From NCBI GenBank assembly GCA_018466975.1, contig JAENRS010000022.1:124001-188000 (forward strand): a stretch of DNA of 64,000 nt, written 5' to 3'. Each line of letters opens with the position of its first letter. Within the stretch, counting starts at the first letter, position 1. The stretch is from Sparassis latifolia. Taxonomy: Eukaryota > Basidiomycota > Agaricomycetes > Polyporales > Sparassidaceae. This document shows positions 20,703-32,764 of this stretch, piece by piece. The translations under genes and the position numbers were made by a program. A model generated the notes under the pieces. That model was not told the DNA's origin. It saw only the letters and a list, made by a program, of their open reading frames with translations, and did no database searches.

Positions 20703-23062
20703 CTACCGACGAGTCAACAACGACGGCTGCGACGTCGACGCCGCGATCGTCGTAAACAGCGTACCGCCATTCGTCCGCGCGGGCACCGCAGGTGGCTTCC
20801 GCCGCTTCGGCGGTGCTGGCGCGAGCCTGCGCGGCTGCGCAGTTCCCGCCGCCTTATTGTGCGGAATTGGATGTACATGCCCGTGCGAATGCGCGAGAGA
20901 GTGTACCGCGGTCGATGACGAGTACGACAGCGTCGACATCGGTGAATCCGGCTCGGGGGGACTGCCGGGAGATATAATCTGGATCGCAGGATAGCCTTCC
21001 TCGTTCGGCTCCTGGGTTAGCATGGTGGCGTCCGTCATGATGTACGGCCGTCGGTCGTGCGCAGGGTCCACCTCGACAGAGCCCGCACGGTCTCGTCGTC
21101 GCGTGGAGTTCGGTGGACTTGCAGTTGCCACCCGGGGGTAGCTCATCGAGCTGTCGTTGCTCGTATGTCGCACAGCCTCCAAGTGCAAACCGCGCGCGGG
21201 CGGTTTCGCCGGCGCCGGCGCCCTCGCCTGAGCATTCCCCTGATTGTTCAGGTGCTCCGCACTGCGGCTCGCCTTCAGGTTGCGCCCTCTAATCGATCCC
21301 GTCCGCTCTCTCGACAACGCCGGCGGATCCGTGAACGCGCTGCTGCTATGCGGGGCAGAGAGCGTGGTATAGGTCGGACTGGCGGCGGGCCGGTGTAGGC
21401 CCTCCTCGGACGCGCTGTCCCGGCGCGCCTCCGCGCACGCCTTGCGGAACTGGACGCACCACTCGCCCGAGAGGCAGCGCGCGACAAGGCGCTTGGTCGT
21501 GGGGTCCACGTCACGGATGGACTCGTGCGCGGTGAGCGACTCGAGCGTGCGCACGATCTGCGCGCGCTTGTACGGCATCGTGCGCAGCTGCGTCTTCGTG
21601 AGCAGCGGGTGCAGCACGCGGAGGTACGTGTGCCGCAGCTGCCCGGGGATCGCGAGCGTCAGCGAACAGAGGCTGCACCGCCGGGACGCGAGGAGACGCA
21701 CCGACTCGTTGTCCTCGTCGATGTTGCCGATCTCGCGGAGGAAGACGTCCACGAGCACGCACAGGTCGTTCGTGTAGAAATACTCTGCCATGCCTTTCGT
21801 CGTGAACAGGAGGTACAAGATCTTGAGCACGAGCAGCTGCATGCACAAGTCCTCTGGCGTCCTATCTGCGAAAAGGCTAAGCGTGTGGTACGATCGATGA
21901 CAAGGGCGACTGCTTACCTGCGCGATTTAGCATGAAGATCATGTTTTCGCCGAACGTCATGCTCGAGCCTTGCCGCGACATCAGCGTCCGCAGCACGCGA
22001 TTCTCGCCCTCGAGCTTCCGCTTGCCCTCCTGCGGCTTGGTATCCGACGATGCAGATTGTGGATGTAGCGACGCCACCATGAACTGCTCATTGAGCGCGA
22101 CCTGTGCAATGTTAGCCACACAGACCCACGAAGGGGAGGGTGAGAGCAGGGTGAACTCACGATGAGCTTGATGACAGAGTAATTAAACGTGTCATCATGG
22201 TTCCCGCGCGTCTGCTCCACGAGCTCAAACAAATAGTCAATGAACGAGTCGTCGAATATTCCTGCATATCCCAAACGTGAGCGTGTGTCGACCATCACCA
22301 CCTGGGCCGCACTCACGCAGTTCCTGCAGCGACAACCGCTGCACCCGGCACACCTCGTACAGGAGCCGCACAGAGAGCGAGCGTAGCTTCGCCTCAATCG
22401 GCACCGCGAGGGCACGCGAGGCGCCCGAGCTCGTGCCCAACGTGGAGCCCGTGAACGAGTCGTCCACGTCTGGATCCATGTCCACCCGCACGTTGTCCAT
22501 TAGGAGCGGGAGCAGCGGCTGCCACCGCTTCTGCGACCGCAAAAAAACTGGCTTCTTCCCGCCGTAGGAGAGCAGGATGTTGTACAGGATCAGCTGACAG
22601 TGCGGGTCCGTGCTCTGCAGAGAACTAAGCGAGAGCGCTGCACAGAGGGAGGTACGCACGCACCGACTGGGCATCGTCTACTAGAAGCTCGCACATCCGC
22701 TCGGAATGGAACGTGAGCAGCTCCGACGCCAAAAGTAGATCGCACGCGTGTTCTAGCTGCAGCGGGCTCTGCAGGTATTGCTCTGCAACCCAGCTCAGCA
22801 GGCAGCCTTACTGCAGGGGAAAAAAATCGCTCACCGTGGTACGCGGCGCAAAAAGAGACGAACCGTCTCATGGTGGCGTCCAGCTGCGACAGGGTCGTGC
22901 CATCCGGGATGTGCAGAATGTCCTCCAGTTCTGCAGAAATGCGGTCAGAGGTGACGTCGGGCACGGTGAGGCAGAGTGCGCACCGGACCAAAATTGCTGT
23001 GCATTCTCGATGATGTACACGATCCCGAACACGTCCATCGGAGGAGTCGGCAGGGCACGCAT
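20703..23062 (-). CDS. LDB17: SPIN90/Ldb17 family protein, actin-linked endocytosis factor
   Basis: Yeast Ldb17 sits at cortical actin patches and regulates Arp2/3-dependent endocytosis; the animal relative is SPIN90/DIP. Exon 1 starts at the ATG at 23062 (MRALPTPPMDVFGIVYIIEN) and is followed by spliced exons for EDILHIPDGTTLSQLDATMR, FHSERMCELLVDDAQS, DPHCQLILYNILLSYGGKK and DDSFIDYLFELVEQTRGNHD. The hallmark leucine-rich block follows: FGENMIFMLNRA, LYLLFTTKGMAEYFYTNDLC, RHTYLRVLHPLLTKTQLR. The last large exon ends in a disordered Ser/Pro/Arg-rich tail with PPKRRKPPAVP, a likely SH3-binding site, and stops after SLLTRR. About 690 residues over roughly eight exons. All junctions stay in frame. 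A frameshifted copy of its C-terminal half lies at 14950-16262. Confidence 0.9.
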
Positions 23063-24931
23063 GGAGAGCTACCGAAAGCTGAGACGTATCCTTCTGTACG
23101 AGTGGTCAACCACGGTGGCAGAGGGATCCGCTGAGCGTAGCACTATGTGCTGCAGAACGGCGTAAAGGCAGGTGTTTGGACTGGCTATGTGGTGTCAGCG
23201 GCCGAATCAGGGAGTAAAGAACCGAGGTATTTTCGCACCACGTCAATCAGATGTATGTAATAGGTCCCAGATCAATGAAATGACGTCCGTTTTTGTCCTC
23301 GATTGCAGTGTCCTAGTGCGCCTTCGAAACTGTAAATCAAGACTCACAGTTAGTCGTATTCAAAATGCTCCACAACCCTCTGCTTTGCAGCACATCGCCC
23401 CAGTTGAAGTCAGGTCACCCGGCGCTTTAAGCCCTGCACGCTCAGAACGATGATAGAGTTCGTCTCCGGGAACATCTATGGCTTGTCGAGGGACGTCTGC
23501 TCGGTAGATCCTCCCGCAGAGAATACGCCTCCTTGCCAGATGACCTCCCTCCGGCATCCAACTCCGAACGAGCAAGCTTGACAGAAACGACCTGAATGCA
23601 GCTGGGCCGAGCGCGGCCATGGAAGTGCATACCACAATCATGAAGACTCACTGCAACAATCTCTAAATCCTCGCCGCACTATCCACTAATTGATCCCTGT
23701 TTATGTGATTCGCCCCGCAGGCTATTGAGAGGTTCGTGCAGAGATGACGATGTGAGGTGCGAAGTGGGTAGGGTATCTGCTTTAAAAATCCCGAGGACCA
23801 CCGGGACGAGGCTAGACGATGAGGACCAAGATACTGACAACTGAGAGAGCTTTGCGTTATGCCGCCTATGCTGCTGAGCACAGACCGTATGTTCCAACGA
23901 GGAGGAGAGATGTGAGGGAGTTCAGGAGAGAGACGGGGAGAAATTGGAGCTCTGTGTAGAAAGGCTGCACGTGCCACTGTGCTGCATTTGGCAACCGACG
24001 GCGGCCCGTCGCCCGAGTACACTGTGTTTGTTGCTACTGCTTGCACAGCTGCCTGAGGGCAGCGCACTGCACGTCGTGATATCTGCGTACGTATCTGTGA
24101 CGATCTCCCGTGTTGTCCACTCCATGGGCATTGCTATAACATCCAAGAAACTCCGACTCGGGCTCCATGAGGGTTTCTTCCGTGCTAGAGACGTGCGTCC
24201 AGTACTAGCACTCGACAGTGAGTGGAATATCTAGCCCGTCTAAGTTTATCGCTAGCGCTCCCTGTGATATCGCTGCGTCCCACGGTCTGACGAAACAAGA
24301 GGATTCATCATCCAAATGTTAAAACGTTAATTTGCGACGCTATCATCAACGTCATCCGCGCCTCTGAAAGTTGCACCTAACTTGGTGTCTCCCTGGTTCA
24401 CTGGTGTATATCACGCACTGCTGCGGTTGTCATCGCCCACTCTTTATCCCGATGCGAAACGGTGCATACCATGCTCTACAAGCTTCTGATCTATTACTCC
24501 CTGCAGGGACTCGGGCTATCTATCAGATCATCTCCAAGAATCACCTATAACTATAAGAAGACAACGGAGGAAGCTGTCTGGCCTTTGTTTCTCTTCGACG
24601 AAGGAGCTCTTTACTCGACCCCGCGACCTTCGTGCAGCAACGTGTTTTCTAGTCATGTTTTCTAGTCAAGAAGAGAGAGAATCTCTTCTCTCTCTTACTC
24701 TTTCTTCCTATCCACTCCAGCGGTGCTGGGCAGCCTCGAGCTGTTCTCGGTGAAGTTGTCCCGCGTATTCCCGAGCCAGAGGACACGACCTCGTCGCGGG
24801 AGGACATCTGTAGGCGATAGCGTTTGACGTCGAGAAGTCGGTCGGAAATAGCAGATGGCCCCCAGCGCAGCGTTCGCTTACTCCGGTCTCCTGGGCCCTT
24901 CAAGATGCTAATTATCCTTCTCATCGTAAGC
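23063..24931. other. Spacer of about 1.9 kb; no gene seen
   Basis: Short overlapping ORFs only (longest 134 codons, 23663-24067 minus), with no motif and no splice-linked continuation. Around 24650-24710 there is a short direct repeat (TTTTCTAGTCA twice) next to a CT-rich tract, probably the upstream region of reductase copy 2. Confidence 0.4.
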
Positions 24932-24938
24932 TATAAAA
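24932..24938 (+). promoter_or_regulatory. TATA box of aldo-keto reductase copy 2; decides the start codon
   Basis: TATAAAA lies only 19 bases before the upstream ATG at 24951 but 97 bases before the ATG at 25029. In copies 1 and 4 the TATA-to-ATG distance is 72-73 bases. Transcription from this box should begin near or after 24951, which favours 25029 as the main start. Confidence 0.65.
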
Positions 24939-25028
24939 CCTGCCACCGCCATGTCCCGTCTCATACCCCGCTCTCTCTCCAGTCTCTCCACCAAGTCCCG
25001 TACCCTCAGCACCACACGCGCACGCACC

Positions 25029-26670
25029 ATGGCCTCCTCCACCCGCTCCAGCATCTGGGTCCCCCCACCAGAGCCCAAGACCAAGCTCGGTCGCCACCGC
25101 CAGCTCTCCCCTCTCGCGGGCGTGCACGTCTCCCCCATCTGCCTCGGCGCCATGAGCATTGGTGACCAGTGGGCAAAATTCGGCATGGGCGCCATGGACA
25201 AGGAGAGCAGCTTCAAGCTCCTCGACGCCTTCTACGACGCCGGCGGCAACTTCATCGACACCGCCAGCAACTACCAGGACGAGTCCTCAGAAAAGTTCAT
25301 CGGCGAGTGGATGGAGCAGCGCGGCATTCGCGACCAGATGGTCATTGCCACCAAGGTAAGCGCCCGTCAGGTCGCTGCGTTGCCCGGGCGCTATTCGGGG
25401 ACGTCTTTGAGTGCGTGTACTGACTCCCCTCTCAGTACACCACGAACTTCAAGCGCGCGGATGACATCCCCCAGAAGACCTCGTACGTGGGCAACAACAT
25501 GAAGTCTCTGCACATCTCCATCGAGGCCTCCCTCAAGAAGCTGCGAACCTCCTACATCGACATCCTCTACGTGCACTGGGTCCGTTTTCTACCCCTGGGC
25601 CACGCGTTATCCCTGACTGACGCTCTGTGCACACCAGTGGGACTTCAACACGAGCGTTGAGGAGGTCATGAACGGCCTGCACAACCTCGTCGCCCGCGGG
25701 ATCGTGCTCTATCTCGTAAGCACCCTTCCCCCGGCTCGTCCATACACCGCCGAGGCTGAATCGCGACCAAACGCCAGGGCATCTCCGACACCCCCGCGTG
25801 GGTCGTCTCCAAGGCCAACCTATACGCGCGCATGACGGGCAAGACCCCGTTCTCGATCTACCAGGGCGCATGGAGCATCCTCCAGCGCGACTTTGAGCGC
25901 GAGATCATCCCCATGGCGCGCTACGAGGGTGCGCCGCCCGCTCCCCTCTCAATCCCCGCATCATCGTCGTCGGTTTGCTAATCTCCAGCCTGGCGGCGGC
26001 GTTGGCAGGTCTCGCGCTCGCCCCGTGGAACGTCCTCGGTTCCGGCAAGATCCGCACGGACGCGGAGGAGGAGCGGCGGCGCCAGACCGGCGAGAAGGGT
26101 GCGTACGCAACACGCGCGGTCCCGCTCTTCGATTGGATTCACTGACCGGGTCTTGGGCGACAGGCCGCATGCTCGCGAGCACCGCATGGGAGCGCACGCC
26201 CGAGCAGCGCAAGGTGTGTCTCGCGCTCGAGGAAGTCGCCGCGCAGGTCGGCGCGAAGAGCATCACATCCGGTACGCCCCCTTCCCTTCCCCTCATCCTT
26301 CTTCGTTCCCTTGTCCCCGAGGCTGAGACCCGCTGCGCTCGGCAGTGGCGATCGCGTACGTGATGCAGAAGACGCCGTACGTGTTCCCGATCGTCGGCGG
26401 GCGCAAGGTCGAGCACCTCATGGACAACATCGAGGCGCTCAGCATCGCGCTCTCCCCCGAGCAGATCGCGCACCTCGAGGGCGTGCTCCCCTTCGAGGTC
26501 GGGTTCCCGCACACCATGAGCGTGAGTCGCCTCCCACGTTGTGTGCGATCGTGTTGTGCTGATTGGGGTGTGTGCGACAGGGTAACGGGACGTCCAATAA
26601 CTACCTGTTCAGCGCCGCCGGCCACTTCGACAAGTGGCCTGTCCAGCAGGCGATCCGGCCCAGCGACTAA
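25029..26670 (+). CDS. Aldo-keto reductase, aryl-alcohol dehydrogenase type, copy 2
   Basis: Same eight-exon structure and predicted activity as copy 1 (NADPH-dependent aryl aldehyde/alcohol interconversion). Catalytic residues are present: Asp and Tyr in FIDTASNY, Lys in VIATK, His in LYVHW. Later blocks are [69 protein letters not shown] and [13 protein letters not shown]; the protein ends [17 protein letters not shown] is clearly higher than in the other copies, with mostly C or G at third positions. An in-frame upstream ATG at 24951 would add 26 residues (MSRLIPRSLSSLS...) rich in Arg and Ser and lacking acidic residues, which resembles a mitochondrial presequence. The TATA position favours 25029, so I annotate that start and leave 24951 as an alternative. 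Confidence 0.9.
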
Positions 26671-27605
26671 TTGATCGCTTCCAAATGCCGGGAACGCGAT
26701 GCTTGGTATTGTGCGAGCCGCCGTTAGAACTCCGTCCAGTTGGACTGCAGCGCGGTGTGGGTGGACGGGGATGTAGTATGATAATATCTTGAGCGTTCAG
26801 GAGAAGTGAATAGCATGTATTCTTCGCTGTGTTTGTCTGCTGGCTCAACGTGATTGAGGGAGCACTGTCCATAATTCGACCGTGGCTGCTGCGAACTTCA
26901 GAGAACTTGCAGAGCTCCACCTTCCGATAGAAACTGAGATGCCAAAAAAATATCAATATCGGACTTTAGCTTGAAGTTGTACGATGGTACTTCAAGCATT
27001 CGTACACTGGAGGTCTTCCGAGTCTGTCTCAAAGATGGGCTCTTCATAAAGCTCTGGTCCCGTCCAACCTAGCTACATACTCTGAGAAGGTCCCCCGGAG
27101 TGTACGTCTAAGGGATAGGCGGCGCTAAAGAGAGCTGGTTTTATATTACCCGTTCCGTGATACTTTGTGGTCATCTCCTCGACTCGTCACCATCCTGTAG
27201 AGTAGATCTTTCTGGGCGGTTAGTCAGTCAGCGGGCGAAGGCGGCGGGGAGGCGTCGAGCGGTGCAGTGACGGCAGCGGAGAAGGTGTAGAGCCATAACG
27301 TAGGCCCAGAAGGGCAAGTTTCAGTATACATTCTGCTCCCACTGGCACTCACATCGGTCTATTCCGAGGCCTCATCGTGTTCTCTTGATCTATCGACCAC
27401 CGCCTATAATATTTCGACGCGCGACCGTCGACAGACTAAAGTTCGCACATTATATTGCACCGTCGCATTGATGGCGGTACTCCAGGTGAAGCCACGAGAC
27501 GCAGATGTGTCCGCATTTGGGGCGACACATGCCATATCGAGAAGGAGAGGATGAATGGCCGCAGCTTGCTCAACCAGCCTCGGAGACACTCTGGCGAACT
27601 CTTAA
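26671..27605. other. Spacer; no gene seen
   Basis: 3' flank of reductase copy 2 and unassigned sequence. No open frame with recognisable content. Confidence 0.4.
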
Positions 27606-27735
27606 GGCCCGTTTGGTTTCTCGGTGAGGGCAAACTGGGCTCGGTAAATTTGTGCTAGGTAGGCTTGGGTCTCGGAACCCGACTCAAAACCGGGTCTCGC
27701 GTTTTGGCAGGCAAACCGAAACGGAAACCGGGCCC
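27606..27735. mobile_element. Short PIF/Harbinger-type MITE (130 bp)
   Basis: The left end GGCCCGTTTGGTTTC and the right end (reverse complement GGGCCCGGTTTCCGTTTC) form imperfect terminal inverted repeats. Both sides are flanked by TAA (27603-27605 and 27736-27738), matching the 3-bp TWA target duplication of PIF/Harbinger elements. There is no coding capacity. Confidence 0.6.
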
Positions 27736-28292
27736 TAAGCTGGTAATGGCTCAAACGATAATTGTGCTTGAATAACAGTTATTAGTATACAGTTTGAGTA
27801 CGGATATCGGGCGGCTTACTCGGTGCATTCGGCGTGCCAGAGTACCAGTCTCCCAACCTTGCCACCTTCGTTGTAGGCAAAAGGTGCGCCGTCGCACGAG
27901 CACAGACCGACAGGACGGTCGAATGCTTCGTTACCGCTGTCCTCGCTGGCGCCGACGGCGGTGGAGTGCGCATGGAGAGTGGCCTGATAAATGCTGACGA
28001 ATGGAGCTGTGGGGCATGTTCCGTGCATTATTGTCTGAGCGGTGAGCGGCCGCCGTTGGGTGACTGTCTTACCTAGCTCAAGACGAAGGTAACACCAACA
28101 CACGATATCTTGAGCATAACATGGTCAGCGAGCATGCCGTGAATCATAGTCCCCTCATACACGAAGTGAATTCACGAACAAGCCGCTGCATTCCCGAGCC
28201 AGAAGAAATGCTGGATCACAACGTCATTACTCCGGTCTGAGATAGCACAAGTGAACTCCAGGCGGCGCCGCTGACGTATGGCCCGGTGACAG
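27736..28292. other. Sequence replacing the 5' half of reductase copy 3; no gene seen
   Basis: The position is where exons 1-3 of an AAD gene should lie, but no similarity to those exons is visible. Short ORFs on both strands have no recognised content. Confidence 0.4.
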
Positions 28293-29143
28293 GGTATCTG
28301 GAATGCGCCCGCGTGGGTAGTCGTTAAGGCGAACGCGTACGCGCGTACGGCGGGCAAGACGCCGTTCGCAATATACCAGGGCGGGTGGAGCGTCCTCCAG
28401 CGCGACCTTGAGCGCGAGATTATACCTATGGCGCGTTCAGAAGGTGCACCTTATTACTAGTCAATTCCAAGCCGTGCATCTAAAAATAGCCACTGAAGGG
28501 CTCGCGCTGGTGCCATTCCATGTGCTGGGTGCCGGGAAGATACGCACGGATGCCGAGGAGTAGAAGCGGCGCGAGAGCGGGGAAAAAGGTGAGTTTTGTC
28601 AAATTGACCATGTTCACCTTGACACTGGTAGAACTTAATAATTGCATGACTCCATACTAACAGGCCGCACGATCGTGAGTGAGCAATGGGAGCGTACACC
28701 GGAGCAACGCAAGATGTGTCAGGCACTCGAGGAAGTCGCCGCCCAGGTCGGCACGAAAAGTATCACTTCGGGTAAGGCCCATCCGTCCCGCGCAGATGAA
28801 CTTGATCCAGACCATCGATGAGCTGCAGTCGCAATTGCGTACGCGATGCAGAAAGTACCTTATGTCTTCCCGATCGTCGGCGGACGCAAGGTCGAGCACC
28901 TAATGGAAAACATCGAAGCCTTGAGCATCTCGCTCTCGCCTGAGCAAATCGCATACCTGGAAGGCATCCTCCCCTTCGAGCCCGGATTTCCATATACCAC
29001 GATCGTGAGCACATCATTTGCTCGTCCCTTCGTGCGTTAACTGGCCTGGGCAGGGCGACGGGACTGGGTACGGCAACCTCTTCAGCTGGGCCGGCCACTT
29101 CGACCCATGGCCCGTCCAACAAGCTATCCGGCCAGCCAATTAA
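28293..29143 (+). pseudogene. Aldo-keto reductase (AAD type) copy 3, 5'-truncated with an in-frame stop
   Basis: Similarity to the other copies begins exactly at the exon boundary that codes for GISDTPAW (here GIWNAPAW) and continues to the normal C-terminus ([15 protein letters not shown]). The exons carrying the catalytic Asp, Tyr, Lys and His are absent. The segment corresponding to DAEEQKRRE has a TAG at 28561-28563 in place of the Gln codon. The remaining exons are well conserved, including the [13 protein letters not shown] cofactor-site block and a long ORF at 28846-29040, so decay is fairly recent. Confidence 0.88.
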
Positions 29144-30259
29144 CCACTTAGGGACCAGAAGATCCAGATATACCCCATCGCAAACGGGTTTGTTGCAAGC
29201 CCAAGGAAGAGCTGAACATCACGACGTTCACGTAAATAGATGTCGAGACGCTTTGCAAATTGTATGTTCCACGCTAGCGATGATGGTTCAGGACACGACA
29301 AGGTGCCTTAGACTGAACGCAGCAGTGTGAAGTCGGCTAGAACGCTTCAGTCCTCACAGCGGTAGGTGGAGGCTCAGTAGTAGCTGCCGTGATAGTGTGA
29401 TCGCCGCAGGTGAGTAAGAGCTCGTTGAATCATGTCAGTGAGAATATCTGTTGGCGGGAGCTATGAGCGTGACCGTTCGAGCACCGAGCTGAGGGATTTG
29501 GAGAGATTCGGACGCAGTAGACAAAACAGAGGTTGAGGGAGGTCAACAATCCGAAAGTCCGCCTACGTAGTACGGGCCATGACCATACCCTCGAGGAGGC
29601 CGTGAAACGAACGAACGGCGACGAAGAGGGGGTAACCGCGCGCAAAGAGGACGGACAACAGGCGTGGTGTCACCTGGTAGCCTCCGTGACAGAGAACCCA
29701 AAGCTTGTGCGTCGAATACAAGTACTCGGGTCTGGCTTCTGATCTTGAGGCTGCTTCCAGGTGCCCAAAATGGCTATGCCACATCCGTGCACACCGTCGC
29801 GGCGACGGCATTAAGGTATCTTACAAGGGTCATTGTCGCAGCCAAAGAGTCCTGTACCGGAGAAAGCCGAGACCGGAGGATGCCCCCGAGGTCGTTAATT
29901 GGGCTTCGGAGCAACGATGCGGACGTTTGGGACAGAGAGGCTCGATCTTCAAACTCAAAGTGAAGGCCTCTTGCTTTGCCTGGTCATGCATTGACAAGTA
30001 CCGACCAAAAATCCCTGGTCTGACCCGCGTCAAAGTTTAATCTACCATTGCCCGGGGATACAGCGACCTCGTTTGACTCGGGTCATGACCAGGTCCGACC
30101 AAGGGCAGAACGTCATTGCGCTCATGGCTATTAACTGGGTAAGTCGACCTGCGGTAATGAAATGGGTTCCCGCCACTCTCTAGGTTGCAGCATTATTTAC
30201 GCGGGTCTTGGTCGTCGTCCAAGGCAAAATGAATGATGTCAGTTCAAAGATCGACGAGC
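29144..30259. other. Spacer upstream of reductase copy 4; no gene seen
   Basis: Only overlapping short ORFs. Near the right end is a pair of inverted repeats (30017-30034 and 30072-30090), listed separately. Confidence 0.4.
30017..30090. repeat. Imperfect inverted repeat (18-bp arms, 37-base loop)
   Basis: GGTCTGACCCGCGTCAAA (30017-30034) and TTTGACTCGGGTCATGACC (30072-30090) are near reverse complements. It could form a hairpin, be the end of a small decayed element, or be a dyad regulatory site about 250 bases before the copy 4 start. Confidence 0.55.
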
Positions 30260-30266
30260 TATAAAG
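30260..30266 (+). promoter_or_regulatory. TATA box of aldo-keto reductase copy 4
   Basis: TATAAAG 73 bases upstream of the ATG at 30333, the same sequence and spacing as in copy 1. Confidence 0.7.
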
Positions 30267-30332
30267 CGTGCCTATATCTGGTCACGTCTCTGCAGAGTCC
30301 TCTGTTATACCAAGTATTGACTCACCAGTATC

Positions 30333-31943
30333 ATGGCCAACTTCTGGGCCCCTCCTTCCGAGCCGCCAACCAGGCTTGGCCGCCATCGTCAGCTCTCCCC
30401 ACTAGCGGGTGTCCATGTGTCTCCGTTCTGCCTCGGCGGCCTGACCATTGGAGACCAGTGGGGACAATTTGGCATGGGCGAAACGTCCAAAGAAGGCAGC
30501 TTCAAGCTCCTCGACGCGTTCTACGAGGCTGGCGGGAACTTCATCGACACTGGGAACAGCTACCAGGATGAGACGTCGGAGAAGTTCATCGGGGAGTGGA
30601 TGGAGAAGCGAGGGAACCGTGACCAAATGGTCATTGCCACCAAGGTGCGTCATTTCAGAGATGTCTGTCATCTGTGATTTTGCCTTCCCGCGACGCGTTG
30701 TCCCTGGCGCTACTCAAGAATATCATTCTCTGGAGTTCGTGATAACTTCAACTAACATATCACACAGTACACCACCAATTTCAAGCGCGCCGAAAACTTA
30801 CCCCAGAAGACGTCGTATTTGGGCAACAACGTGAAGTCGATGCACATCTCGGTGGAAGCGTCCTTGAAGAAACTGCGCACGTCGTACATCGACATTCTGT
30901 ACGTGCATTGGGTGCGTGAATCTTAGCGTTCCGCTTGGAGTCGGCGTTGATCGGACGTGCGTTCTGTGCTGTGCATGACAGTGGGACTTCAACACAAGCG
31001 TAGAGGAAGTCATGAACGGCCTGCATTACCTTGTCGTGCGAGGGCTCGTGCTATACCTCGTGAGTACACCTGTTCCTATCCAGCACTCACGCGATTCATG
31101 TGCCGTCCTTGCTAGGGTATCTCGGACACACCGGCGTGGGTCGTCGCCAAGGCGAACACGTATGCACGCACGTCAGGCAAGACGCCATTCGTGATCTACC
31201 AGGGCGGATGGAGCATTCTGCAGCGCGACTTCGAGCGCGAGATCATCCCCATGGCGCGTTCTGAGGGTGAGTTGAAATGACGTCTGGTTACGTACTACTG
31301 TTGAACAGCGACGACGGCAGGTCTTGCGCTGGCACCGTTCGGTGTGATGGGTGCGGGGAGGATCCGTACGGATGTTGAGGAACAGAAGCGGCGTGAAACT
31401 GGGGAAAACGGTGCGTCATAAGTAATCTTTCCTTGCAACCCTCGAAAGAGACGATTGTATGCTATAGGGCGCACGTTCGCGAGCAACGAATGGGAGCGGA
31501 CACCCGAGCAGCGCAAGGTTTGCCAAGCGCTGGAGGAAGTTGCCAGCCAGGTCGGCGCAAAGAGCATCACTTCAGGTATGCCCTGCGCTGGCTGAAACGC
31601 TGCACTCATAACAACCGAACATAGTGGCGATCGCATATGTGATGCAGAAGGCGCCATACGTATTCCCGCTCATCGGCGCGCGCAAGGTTGAGCAACTGAA
31701 GGAAAACATCGAGGCACTGAGCATCGCACTCTCGGCAGAGCAAATCGTGTACCTCGAAAGTATCATTCCCTTCCAGGCTGGCTTCCCACACGGTATGGTA
31801 GTAAGTTTCCACCCCCGCTCTATATCAACGCGTGGCTAAAAGGAGGTGGGCAGGGCGATGGGACAAAGAATAGCAACGTCTTCAACATGGCGGGTCACTT
31901 CGATAGAGTTCCTGTCCAACAGGCCATCCGACCGACCAAGTGA
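30333..31943 (+). CDS. Aldo-keto reductase, aryl-alcohol dehydrogenase type, copy 4
   Basis: Eight exons with introns at the same positions as copies 1 and 2. The protein opens [20 protein letters not shown]. The tetrad is complete: Asp and Tyr in FIDTGNSY, Lys in VIATK, His in LYVHW. Downstream blocks are [71 protein letters not shown] and [13 protein letters not shown]. It ends [15 protein letters not shown]. Several otherwise constant positions differ: LGGLTIGD where the others have [17 protein letters not shown] for [13 protein letters not shown] for FDKWP. It is the most diverged intact copy and may have shifted substrate range (inference). No stops or frame breaks at the inferred junctions. 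Confidence 0.9.
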
Positions 31944-32764
31944 AAGGACGCAGGTTGCAATCTTGGCACAGTAGTTATAATGGGGAAAGGGATAAGACAG
32001 ATGGCCTCCGTGTACGTACCATATCGATAACAATGACTGAGTAGAGGAAAATCAATGTCTTGTGTAATGTGGTAATGTTCCTGCGTTGCGGGTGGAACAC
32101 ACTATTCAAGACGACGAAATCGTGACTGAGGTTCAGGCTGAGCGCTGAGCGCGCAGAAGGTAACTTAAGAGGAGAGGAACACGCAGCTGCAGACAGGGCA
32201 AGGTCGTGGATGAGTCGTGGTCAGACCGAGAGCGCTCACTTGGCCGCAAGTATGCTGACGGCCGCTGTCACAGACTTGCTGCATTAGGTCCGACACATAC
32301 CATATCAGGTAATTTTACTCAGGCTGCTGGACAGCATCTGTCTTTTTTGGAGCTCCTTTGCCCAGGTACTGACTATCTACACTGTATATAATAAGTACGC
32401 ATGAGATACAACGTAGCGTGCCAGAGAAGAAGGTATAACTGCAAGTTACAGGGTAAGAATATGACATGCCGTGCCACGAAACGAGTCCACAAGAACGCAG
32501 AATCGAGGAAGAAGTTAGATAAATGTACAAAGAATCTCATAGAGTCATCTGAATAACCGATAAAAACGTGTCTTTAGTGTAAAACGTATAACCAATCACG
32601 TTCAAAAGTGAATGTGTAGCCGACCAAACTCCCAACGACATCTCAAGGACGGGGACTCCGTGGCGAGGCGGCGTCAGAGAACGTACGAGACCGTACTGAC
32701 TCCGCCAGTCTCGTAACAAGATCTATTCACACAACGATTAGTCGCCGTATGTGAATACAAAAGT
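31944..32764. other. Spacer; no gene seen
   Basis: 3' flank of reductase copy 4 and of the minus-strand gene ending at 32765. Nothing recognisable on either strand. Confidence 0.4.

Noticed and set aside
25893..26512. Long frames on both strands over reductase copy 2
   Set aside because: Shadow frames caused by strong third-position GC bias of the reductase exons.
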